Assembly: GCF_019112545.1 (NCBI RefSeq)
Contig: NW_025064890.1
Span: forward strand, 1,431,993 to 1,495,992
Reading direction: 5' to 3'
From: Guyanagaster necrorhizus
Taxonomy: Eukaryota > Basidiomycota > Agaricomycetes > Agaricales > Physalacriaceae
DNA length: 64,000 bases
Part shown: positions 54,969 through 64,000 of the stretch, one piece after another
Position numbering within the stretch: the first letter of the stretch is position 1
How the letters are laid out: the number at the start of each line of letters is the position of its first letter
Notes under the pieces: model-generated
Database searches by the model: none
Told to the model about the DNA's origin: nothing
Seen by the model: only the letters and a program-made list of their open reading frames with translations
Position numbers and translations under genes: made by a program

Positions 54969-57900
54969 ATGAACCACGACACTCAGGTAATACCGGCTAA
55001 GAAGAGGAGATTGGCTGGCGCATGCGATAGGTGTCGTAGAAAGAAAGGTGAGCTCGTTTAGTATAGATACGAGGACACGTTGGACTACGATCCGTGCCGA
55101 AATCCGATATGGCGACGCGTTTCGGCAACACGATGTCCATGGCGGACCAATGCCAGAGGCGCGTCCATAAAGCAATAATCTGCTCGGATTTCCAGCCCAG
55201 CGACAATGTTATTCTTGCTAATGTTATTTTCTGTCGCTGACCTCTTTTTTCGTAGTCAAATGTATAAATTATAAGTTTTTCTCAGCCTTGAACAAATTCA
55301 AACGCTGTCTCTCTGTACAGGTGATAGCTCTACCACGTTAGGCAATCGTTGTTCAAACTGTGTCGCATTCGATGCAGAGTGCACGCATGGGGATCTGATC
55401 AAGGTACGCCTGCATTCTTTGATGGAATATACAATATCAAGAACTCTGTAGAAACGTGGGCCAAAACCAATGTCCGTCTTATCTGTATCAACGCTCAACT
55501 TGATGCTGATCTTGGCAGGTATACTCAAGAGTCCCTTCCTGCCGCATCGCACACAGAGAGAGATGGGTCTGACATTAGGTGCGTTATATATCATGTGATT
55601 CTGCTTAAAGTAATGAACTGGTGAACAGCTATGTACAGCACTTGGAAAGACGCGTGAACCAGCTGGAAAGTACGCTTAAAGAGGTGTGAATATTATGTCT
55701 GGTCTCCGACTTTCTCTCACTCATCATAGCTCAATCCGGATGTCGAGCTACCAGAAGCAGCAGCAGGACGAGACATATCACCCGATTATATGCCGATATA
55801 CTCGTATGCAAGTACATCCCGACGATCGAGTGAATCACTCGAACCAGCCCAGCCTGAAGATGACTTTTCACATCCCGATCTCGTGGAAAATATGAAAAAT
55901 ATGTCGATTCGTGAAGGCAAACACTTTAGCGAGAGGTATTTTGGACCGTCAAGTACCTTTTCGCTGCTTACCAGTGTCCTATCCATCAAAAAGAAATACA
56001 CGGGTAGTGACAATACGATGCAGCTGAAAGACTACTTCAGTTTACAGCCTGTGTGTCCTGTTTCGGCTTTGAGTCTCTCTTGTGCTTACGATCCTTGACC
56101 TTGTTAGTGGGAGCGTGCGACGGCGGACGCTGAAACCCCCCGTTATATATATCCCGACAATGACCTCATCCGGAGCCTCGTTGCCATCTATTTCGAAACA
56201 ATTAATCCAATTTTTCCTATTCTGCACCGACCTACATTCGAAAAGCACGTTGACGAAGGATTGCATTTCCGAGATTATAATTTCGGTGCTGCACTACTTC
56301 TTGTTTTGGCTGTTGCTTCGCGATATTCTGACGATCCCCGAGTATTGGCACATCCCAGCTCCAAGCTTTCTTCAGGATGGAGATTCTTCGAGCAGGTCCG
56401 CATTTTCAAAAACGCCATTTACACTCCTCCATCCTTGTATGAGCTCCAATTCGCTGTTGTATGCTCGATCTTTTTCCTTTTCTATTCGTAATGATGCTAA
56501 GGCGTTCTCTGACAGCTCGGGGCCATATACTCAATTGGAACATCTATTCCTGACTTTAACTGGACAATGATTGGGATTGGCCTACGTTCTGCGATAGAGA
56601 TAGGGCTGCACAGACGAAAGCCTGAAGGTCACAAGTTAACAGTCGACGACGAACTCAAGAAGCGATCTTTTTGGTACACTTACTCACCTGAGTGTCAAAG
56701 CGAGATGTTGATGGAATGTCATATAGGGCGCTTACCATATTCGACAGACTCATCAGTATATATTTTGGACGCCCTACCATGGTACATGAAGAGGAGTATG
56801 TTGTTTCTACGATTACGATTTTTTCGCTGAACGATCCGCTACAGCTTCGACCTAGAGCGGCCAATTGAATGCGATGACGAATATTGGGAAATAGCTCCAG
56901 ATGGCCAAGTACAGTTCCATCAACCGGCCGCCAAACCTTCAAAAATCAGTTTTTTCATTGCCTCGATACGGTTAAGCGAGATAATCTCGTTTGTCGTGAA
57001 GACATTGTATTCTATTAAGAAAGGTCAAGAAATGTTAGGTCTCACAGGAAAAGGTTGGGAGCAGCGAATAGTTGCTGATGTAGACTCATCCCTGAACGCG
57101 TGGGTGGATTCGATCCCTGATCATCGTATGTGTCTGGTCGTCTCTATTTAACACGCTACTGACGCTGTCGTCTTAGTACGCTGGGATCCCAAACGCGAGA
57201 ACAGAGAATTTTTGTATCAGTCCGCGGCCCTATATAGCATCTACTACATGCTCCAGATACTCATACATCGACCCTTCCTACACACAGACTCTCCATTATC
57301 GATACCCTCCCTCGTCATTTGCACGAACGCGGCCAGATCGTGCTCTCGAATCCTTGAAGTTCACATGACTAGAATGAAGACCGTCACTCCTCACATAATT
57401 GTACGTGTCAAACCCTCCTCCTGTTCCATTGATTTACGCTTAACGCAGATGGGTGCGTTCACCTCTGGTGCCGTGCTCGCTATGAATATCTGGAGTGGCA
57501 AACGGGCGGGTCATGCCTCTAATGCAAAGGACCTGGCCGGTTTCGATTTGTGTCTAGCCATCTTCAAAGATGCCGCCGATACGTGCGTATTGGACCTTTC
57601 TGTATTTTGATGGAATTAACATTGTCCTGTCAATAGGTGGAACGTAGCTGGACGTTCACTGTGAGTACTTCGAAGATCTGCACTTGCATGACCGCTGATA
57701 GGTCCCTAGCACCTTGTTTAAGCTTATGGCTGCCGTGGAGAGCGCCAAATCATTAGATGACTCTACCGTTCCCCCAACACGACCTGAAGAAAGAGCTACT
57801 CCCGTTCCAGTGGCTTCTCTGTGGAGCTTGTACGATACTGTGCCAAGCGTTACACGTCTTCAAGGAGTTCAACCCTTTGGTACCAAAGCCTTTTCCTCTT

Positions 57901-58264
57901 CGTCGGTAATATTTACTCACGATATCTTACCTCTTAGTTGAGCAACCATCCTCTGACACTTACACGGCGAGTCAGCTCGACCTTGGCCTCCCCTTTGACT
58001 GGAAAAACGAAGCCAACGAAGCCAACCTTGGGTTCTCAACTTCCCCCCAGCCGCCATTTCTCAATATGGAATCAGGGCTGTCTGGGGAACTTTCGAACAG
58101 CACGATCGACATGTGGACCGGTGCTCCTCTTGGATTCAGGTAGGATATCCCTGTTTTTTTTTTCTTTTTTCGGTGAGGTTTGTTGATGTTTCGCGGAACC
58201 TAGCTTGTCGGAGTGGAATGCCTATATTGCCAACATGGCACCCGGAAATAATGGACAACCTTGA
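54969..58264 (+). CDS. Zn2Cys6 transcription factor with fungal-specific regulatory domain
   Basis: Nuclear DNA-binding regulator of the Gal4 type. Model: 17 exons (54969-55047, 55256-55261, 55321-55403, 55452-55471, 55519-55578, 55629-55683, 55730-56050, 56108-56458, 56516-56673, 56727-56795, 56845-57125, 57177-57400, 57449-57582, 57637-57660, 57710-57879, 57938-58139, 58204-58264), all GT-AG, frame kept, 765 residues. Zn cluster: CDRCRRKKVKC, then RCSNC and AEC (spacing 2-6-9-2-6), followed by a KRGPKP linker and a helix YVQHLERRVNQLESTLKE. The middle-homology domain starts with IYFETINPIFPILHRPTFEK and includes FWALTIFDRLISIYFGRPT. The C-terminus FDWKNEANEANLGF to SLSEWNAYIANM is likely an activation region. 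Exon 2 is only 6 nt. Targets unknown. Broken copies: 34,511, 36,458 and 62,889. Confidence 0.88.
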
Positions 58265-58869
58265 CAAGTCGTGTACATGGGTCGGCGAGGTTACATGCGC
58301 CGGTACAGACATGCCTTATCGTATAAATGCAGATGTATACTAACACAACTGTATCATAGTTCTATTACAGTGCTCTTATGTATAAAGATAGTGGCTTATA
58401 GATTTATAAGAGGCCGTGCAAGACATGACATGCTCGAACCTCACTTCTCTGTCTCAAACCACAACATTGCACTCCAATATTGGCCCATGCTTGGTGCATA
58501 TCTACTCTTTTGCAGCTGGTAAAAGGAATACCACTTTCCAGCTATTGCTAGACGACTCAGAGCAATCTACACCCCGCTCAAACCAATTGGCAACCGTTGG
58601 TACGTCTCCTTTAGAGTCGTTCTAGAAGCCAAAGTTTACTCAGTCAATGGGGTTGAAGCCAATCCCCGTAGCATTCCTTTATTTATACACCGACCTAGGT
58701 ACATTCCTTTATCTTCTACTCTTATATTTCAACCCGACAGTATATATATCCCCTGGTTACATGTGCTACCTCAGTCGTTTCACCCTTACTGCGCCGACTA
58801 AGTTCTAACTACTCCGTTCACTTACTTTTAAATACATATAAGCAGTATACATCCCTGGTCTCATACACC
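58265..58869. other. Between the transcription factor and the F-box pseudogene
   Basis: No gene recognised. Short chance frames only. Confidence 0.5.
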
Positions 58870-60470
58870 ATGGCCCAAGTGTCACCTTTTCCCTATCCTT
58901 CCTGCCATCTTCGCTCATTGAAAGATGGATGCAGAATCGTCGGTCGACCTCCCCCCTATGAAGCCCTGCTAGGATCTGACATATCGCCAGACTCTCCAAA
59001 CACATTCAAACACTCTATTCTCTCTCTTATTCGTGAAGCACGTATGGAGCTTTCTCAGTACGAGACGAGTCCATTATTCGCAATCTGGAATCGACTATAA
59101 TAGAGGCTGAAGCCCAAAAGTTCATCGACGACCACGTGTCGCTCCCTCCACCTGTCCATGCACTTCCTCCCGAGGTTTTGACAGAGATATTCCTGCTCAC
59201 TTGCACGAGGCCATACACTGTGTTTGGATCTCGCAATTGTGAGCCCCAGTGGATAGGAGGGGGTTTGTCGACAATGGCATGATATTGCTTGGAGCACTCC
59301 CACATTGTGGGTCATCTTTCATACTCTCATGGAACCCACCCATGACAAGAGGAAAGTGTCAACTAAAAACTATTGGACAACACACTTGAGCAAAGTCATC
59401 AAAGCCAGTTAGTTGTCTGTAGGCCAAGCCATATTTCTAGACCCATCCATCATCGAGAATTTGGTTCAGTGCTCATCACACTGGGAAGCCATCTGTCTGG
59501 ACAGCTCTTTGATAAACTCTTTCATTTCTATTTACCCTCCTTGATCTAAGTTCAGTACAGTATGATAGAATGGCCACTAACTTGAATCCATTCCATTCCA
59601 AGAAGCATCTAACCTGAAATGCCTCACATTTCAGATATATTTGCTTTCATGCCATGATGCCGATCAAGCATCCATTGGTATAAGCTGGTCCAGGCCAGTG
59701 GCCGCAGATTACACATTTGAGTATATAGAATATATAGAACCTAGTGCTTAAACATTTATATTCTTCATCACTTCCCTAACATCGAAGTGTTGGAAGAATC
59801 TGCTGCTATTTTAACCCTGAGCACTACACCATGGCCGCTTACTCTGTCGAAGCTTCGTTCACTTAGCATCAGCTCCCCACGGTTGCTACCCTTTCTCATC
59901 TGTCCCTCACTGGAGCACGTATCATTCGAAGGACACACTGATGTCTTCCCTACAGGATTCTTCTCTCAATTCATCCTCAAGTCCGAATGCCAGCTACAGT
60001 CCCTTGAATTTCAAGGGATGTGCAATGAAGTATCTTCAAACCCAGTCGAGGTTTTCTTATCTGTGTCTAGTCTCAGTAAACTTGTATTATTCATGGAGGG
60101 TTATGACGGGGAAGCCGATGAAATCTTCAAATGTCTCACGGCAGTCAAGTCCACAGGATTGGATATATTGCTTCCCAACTTGGCCCTTTTTGAATTGAAG
60201 ATGCATGCAATCTTTCCGGGCGACGAAAAAGTGGATTCGGCTCTGGTCACAATGATTAACAGCCGTTGGAATAATCCCCTGGAATCGAGATCGTATCGAC
60301 TCATCATCCTCAGGTGCCACAGAGCCGGCATTGGAAGTAGGGATGAAGATGGAATGGTAGAAGATGAAAATGAACGAGTCACGCGAAATCTCATAACTTT
60401 GTCCCCACATTGATCACCTTCAAACTTTAAAAAGGGAAGGATTAGATATATCCATCATTGTCAAAGGTGA
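58870..60470 (+). pseudogene. F-box/leucine-rich protein, frameshifted
   Basis: Starts MAQVSPFPYPSCHLRSLK with a helix LIREARMELSQYET, then shifts frame near 59,080 to ESTIIEAEAQKFIDDHV and the F-box HALPPEVLTEIFLL. Stops follow near 59,280 and beyond. The last 208 residues (59,787-60,413) are open again and leucine-rich (TLSKLRSLSISSP, CPSLEHVSFEGH, SLSKLVLFMEGYD) and parallel the intact F-box gene at 37,363. At its 3' end a Copia fragment begins near 60,470, replacing the expected last exon. Confidence 0.78.
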
Positions 60471-61890
60471 TGTTCAGGAGTTTTTATCCTCTCCTCATGG
60501 TTTCTTTGTATTTCAATGCCTATAATCTTCTCTGGTCTCCCAATGTCCTTCACATTGAATAAACCCTTTAGCTGTTTCTTGACTGCATCCAATTCTTCAA
60601 CTGTCTTCATAAAAATGAGTAAGTCATCAACCCAGACTGTTACTACAGTCTTCTTTCCACTGATAACTTATTTGTAGACACAATGATCAGCCTGTTGCTT
60701 TGAGAATCCAATTTCTGACATTTTTCTATTGACTTCCCAGTTCCATTGTCATCCTGACTGTTTGAGACCATATAATGTCTTGTGTAGTCAACAAACATGG
60801 CCTGTACCATCATTATAACACTCTGGCTACTGCATATAAATTTCCCCCTCAAGTCAGCCATTTAGATATGCTTTTCTGACATCTATCTGTGCAATTTCAA
60901 GGTCCTCTATGGCTGCAATTCCAAAGGCTGCTCTGACAGATTCTAGGCATACTACTGGTACAAATATCTTGAAGAAATCAATTCCTGGAATCTGAGAATA
61001 TCTCTGTGCTATCAGACGTGCTTTGTATCATGAAACATGCCCATTCTGATTGAATTTCTTTGTGAAAATCCACTTGCTGCCTATAGGAGATCTTCCTGAA
61101 GGTAAATACTCTACAGTGTATATCTCTATTGCTTCTATAACACTCATCTCCTCATCCATAGCTTCCTTCCATTTCAGCCATTCTCTTGATACTTTAGCTT
61201 TGTCTAAGGTTCTGGGTACATCATCAAAGTCAGTGTCCTCTCTGGCCAAGTAACTCCATACTAGATTTGCAAAATGCTTCTCTGAAGTCATTTCTGTATG
61301 TGTTTTAGCTTCCCTGGGTATAGCTGGAGGCCTGGAATCAGGGTTTCCAAGTGCCTTATAATTATAGTCTTATAAATTTCAAGGTGAGTTGTGAGGTTTT
61401 TCTTCTTGCAACTTTGTGTTTATAGATGCAGTTGGATGTCTTGATGGTATGGATTGCCTCTGTACTTCATTAGGATGCTTGGAATATATTTCTGTTGGGT
61501 TAGTATGACTACTGGTGTCATTTGGCTGAATTCCTCCTTCACTATTCAATTCCTGAAGTTCAGAGATGAGTTGTGGGTCATTTGACTCCAATTCTGCCTC
61601 TCAATCCATGACTTGTCCCTGCTTATGAATGCAACTGTCTTGCATTGTTCTGCAAATATAAAGTTTCTTGATACATATATGAATTGAGTTTTGGGATCAT
61701 AAATGCAATATAATACTTTGACCCCTGAGTCTTGTATTCTATACCATAGACAACATAACATATCCCTGTACTCATACAGCAGCAGAACAGTCAGGACATA
61801 CATATGGAATCCTCTATAATGATTCAAGATCAAGATCTGCTTAGATATCAACATATAAGTGATCAAAGCAAAAATGAACAAATGAATCTT
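60470..61890 (-). pseudogene. Ty1/Copia pol fragment (integrase end and RT)
   Basis: The minus strand starts near 61,880 with the integrase C-terminal motif YRIQDSGVKVLYCIYDPKTQ and YVSRNFIF, then an RT start: KWKEAMDEEMSVIEA, PSGRSPIGSKWIFTKKFNQNG, IEDLEIAQIDVRKAYLNG, and TVVTVWVDDLLIF where YVDD is usual. It ends inside RT near 60,470. Stops and few CpGs. Flanks are F-box debris on both sides. Confidence 0.83.
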
Positions 61891-61999
61891 ATTTTAAGTA
61901 CCTGGGAAAGCAACAAAGTTTGAGCACGGATTTCGGATCTCTAATGCTTGCAGTAACAATTCCGTAAGATTCATATCAAAAAAAGTCATTCTTCAACTT

Positions 62000-62075
62000 G
62001 ACTCTCTCACTAGGAATCGTACCCAGCTTTCGGACAACAAACTAAGGTGTGCTGACCAATTGACCACCAGAAAGA
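62000..62075 (-). repeat. Full-length tRNA-like sequence (probably not a functional tRNA)
   Basis: The minus strand reads TTTCTGG as acceptor side, an A-box-like TGGTCAATTGGTCAGC, a T-arm CTGGG-TACGATT-CCTAG and TGAGAGA. About 71 nt. The anticodon stem is weak, and the T-loop has TAC where TTC is universal. Confidence 0.4.
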
Positions 62076-62216
62076 CATTTATTTCTGGCCATTTTCTAAT
62101 ATTCTGTTTACCCACGCCAATCAACTTGAACTGAAGTGCCGGCTGTCGTGCCCACAGGTTTGGTTGCAGATGGCCCTAAATCATATCACCCAAAAAAATT
62201 GTGCTTTCCTCTGCTT
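62076..62216. other. Short spacer before F-box debris
   Basis: Nothing recognised. Confidence 0.4.
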
Positions 62217-62888
62217 TCAAGACACTGAACTTTGAATGTTCTGTTTTGGCATCTTTGAATAACCTCTTCTCAACCAGAACCTCTTCCTCCATAGTGTAGG
62301 AGTTGAGGGGACCAGACACTGAGCGAGTGTCAGCAGGGCAACATCTGCCTTAAAGCTAAGCATAGGATAGTCACTCGTCTTCCTCCAAGGTCTCAAGGCT
62401 CGGACAGAGATGGAGAAACCTGAGTGTTGGCTCAACCTCATGCATCTCATCTTCCCACCATACGGTCAGGTATGTAATTTGGGACCATTGCGCTTTCACC
62501 AGGCCTGGATTGAAGTCGGTGAATGCTTTGTAGTATGATATGCGCAATTGAAGAGATCTGAGATTCGGTGTGTTTCTGAAGACACCCAACGTAGTGGAAA
62601 GTGCATATGTGTCTTGCGCACCCACAGCGGTTCGCAGTTTGGAACAACGCGCACACCAGTTAAAATGTATGCTGAAAGAGGGTCCGACTGCGAGTTTCTT
62701 AAGATTTGCCGTAGCTCAATCTGGACGCAAGTCTACCCAAAGGAAGTTTAAGGAATGGCAGGGAGAGAGACCTTGCCCGAATGTCTACCAATATCCATAT
62801 ACCCTTGCACACCTGGACAGGGCCATGAAGTTTTGGTGCCGAAGGAGGTCTTTTCATGTCTGGCCTTGGAAAGCTTGAAAAAATTGTC
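62217..62888 (-). pseudogene. F-box/leucine-rich protein fragment
   Basis: The minus strand reads GVFRNTPNLRSLQLRISYY and WSQITYLTVWWEDEMHEVEP, then LRFLHLCPSLETLEEDE, matching MFSHTPNLRSFKFNIYH and VLRLCSNLETLREE of the intact gene. No F-box or start remains. Confidence 0.75.
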
Positions 62889-63830
62889 ACTTCGCTATTT
62901 CCAGAGCTTTAGCCAGAGGTATTTTGGGACCATCAAGCAGTTCTCACTCCTCTCAAAGATCATATCTATCAAAAACCGTCCATGAGAAACAATATTGTAG
63001 TATGACTCCCAGAGCATTTCGATTACATCCTGTGTATCTTGCTTTGCGCTATGTGCTCATGATTCACAAACGTCGACTCTGATAGTGAGAGCGGACAACA
63101 GCCGGCGCTGAAACTTCTCATTATGTATACCCCCGACCATGACCTCATCCGGGGCCTCGTTGCCATCTATTTCGACGCAATCAATCCAGTTGTTGCTGTT
63201 CGTCACCAACGCACATTCGAAACGGATGTTGATGATGGATTGCCTTTGATTTCGTTGCTGCGCTACTTCTTATCGAGCCGTCGCTTCATAGGATTCCGAT
63301 GACCCACGAGTTTTGGCTCCGAGCTTTTTCTTCAGGATGGAGATTCCTCGAGCAAGTCCTTGTCTTCAAAAATGAAGTTTATGCTCCTCCATGCTTTTAT
63401 GAACTTCAGGTCACTGCTCTAAGTCTGGATTACCTACATGCTCCATCTGACTAAAGGTCAATCTAGCTCGGGGCCGTAAACACTTCTGTTCCTAAGTTTG
63501 GCCGAACCATCATGGTGGGACTGCGACAGGTATAGGACTACATAGACGGGTGCCGGAGGGTTGCAAGTTAAAATCCAGCGACAAACTCAAGAAATGATTC
63601 CTTCTGGTGTGCATAATCTTTTTACGGGGCAGCGCGGGACGTGTATGAAATTATACACAGCCAACTGATTCTACTCGATCGCCTCCTAGCAGTACAGGTT
63701 GGTCAACTTGCCACGGCGCACCAAGAGGAGCATACCACTTCAACAGAATATAAAACTTTCTTTTGAAAAATCTTTAATAGAGCTGCCAGTTGAATGCGAC
63801 GGTGAATAGTTTAAGAGAATGGGATCGACA
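62889..63830 (+). pseudogene. Zn2Cys6 transcription-factor copy, decayed
   Basis: Follows exons 7-11 of the factor at 54,969: FSQRYFGTIKQFSLLSKIIS, then DLIRGLVAIYFDAINPVVAV, FRMEIPRASPCLQK-like DNA, LGAV..SVPKFGRTI, GIGLHRRVPEG and ELPVECDGE. Stops and frameshifts throughout. It has no zinc-cluster exons. It begins exactly where the F-box debris on the other strand ends. Confidence 0.72.
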
Positions 63831-64000
63831 ACCAGTTCTTGCACCTAGTAATCTTTTCGCCACGAGTCTGAGACTCATGATTGCCAATATGCACGTTGCA
63901 AAAAATGAGGGGGGGGGCAAGCAAGCCATTTTCGTTTGCGGTTCGAAACCGTTTACATATCCAAAACCTTGACTGACACCTCGCCTTCACAAAATAGACC
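63831..64000. other. Window end, no recognised feature
   Basis: Has a G-run near 63,911 and a short palindrome GGTTCGAAACC near 63,941. Nothing else to assign. Confidence 0.4.

Noticed and set aside
1..64000. CRISPR arrays, bacterial operons, rRNA
   Set aside because: None seen; the window is eukaryotic in structure.

Overview
This window is nuclear DNA of a filamentous fungus, most likely a mushroom-forming basidiomycete (Agaricomycetes). The intact genes carry many short GT-AG introns, mostly about 47-70 nt. They belong to families that are expanded in that class: F-box/leucine-rich proteins, Zn2Cys6 regulators, small kinase-like proteins and small secreted cysteine-rich proteins. The transposons are fungal types: Ty3/Gypsy chromoviruses, Ty1/Copia, a pogo-like element and a tyrosine-recombinase remnant. 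The species cannot be told from the sequence.

Positions 1-30,950 are a transposon graveyard. Four related Ty3/Gypsy copies appear nested like dolls. Copy 1 (minus, CpG-rich, reading frames open) sits in copy 2 (plus), which sits in copy 3 (plus, itself hit by a 1.4-kb solo-LTR-like insert), which sits in copy 4 (minus), which sits in a Copia remnant. Only one half of each is visible; the other halves should lie left of position 1. Copies 2-4 and everything up to about 30,957 are almost free of CpG and full of stop codons, as expected from C-to-T decay of methylated repeats. Further right are a pogo-like transposase fossil with a 312-bp inverted duplication of its own C-terminus, a 332-bp poly(A) retroposon flanked by a 12-bp target duplication, a second chromovirus fragment and a tyrosine-recombinase fossil.

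Positions 30,957-64,000 have normal CpG content and mix intact genes with gene debris. I could build consistent exon models for six genes: an F-box protein (37.4-38.8 kb), a small secreted protein (40.0-40.5 kb, minus), a 296-aa protein of unknown function (44.9-46.0 kb, minus), an epoxide-hydrolase-type alpha/beta hydrolase (50.9-52.1 kb), a four-span membrane protein (52.9-53.6 kb, minus) and a 765-aa Zn2Cys6 transcription factor with 17 exons (55.0-58.3 kb). Around them lie broken relatives: three large kinase-like pseudogenes plus a fragment, F-box and transcription-factor fragments repeatedly joined head to head, a decayed MFS transporter, a 1-kb direct repeat and a second Copia remnant.

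The most notable observations are: (1) the Ty3/Gypsy family has an extra open reading frame with a membrane segment upstream of gag, recognisable in an old decayed copy; (2) its LTR transcript start is exactly complementary to the primer-binding site, which suggests self-primed reverse transcription; (3) a stop codon lies at the same place at the gag-pol boundary in three copies; (4) a tandem duplication in which one copy lacks exactly a 52-nt GT-AG intron; (5) a likely 6-nt microexon that restores the Zn2Cys6 motif; (6) a set of tRNA-like sequences of about 60-65 nt with a proper T-arm but no room for an anticodon arm.
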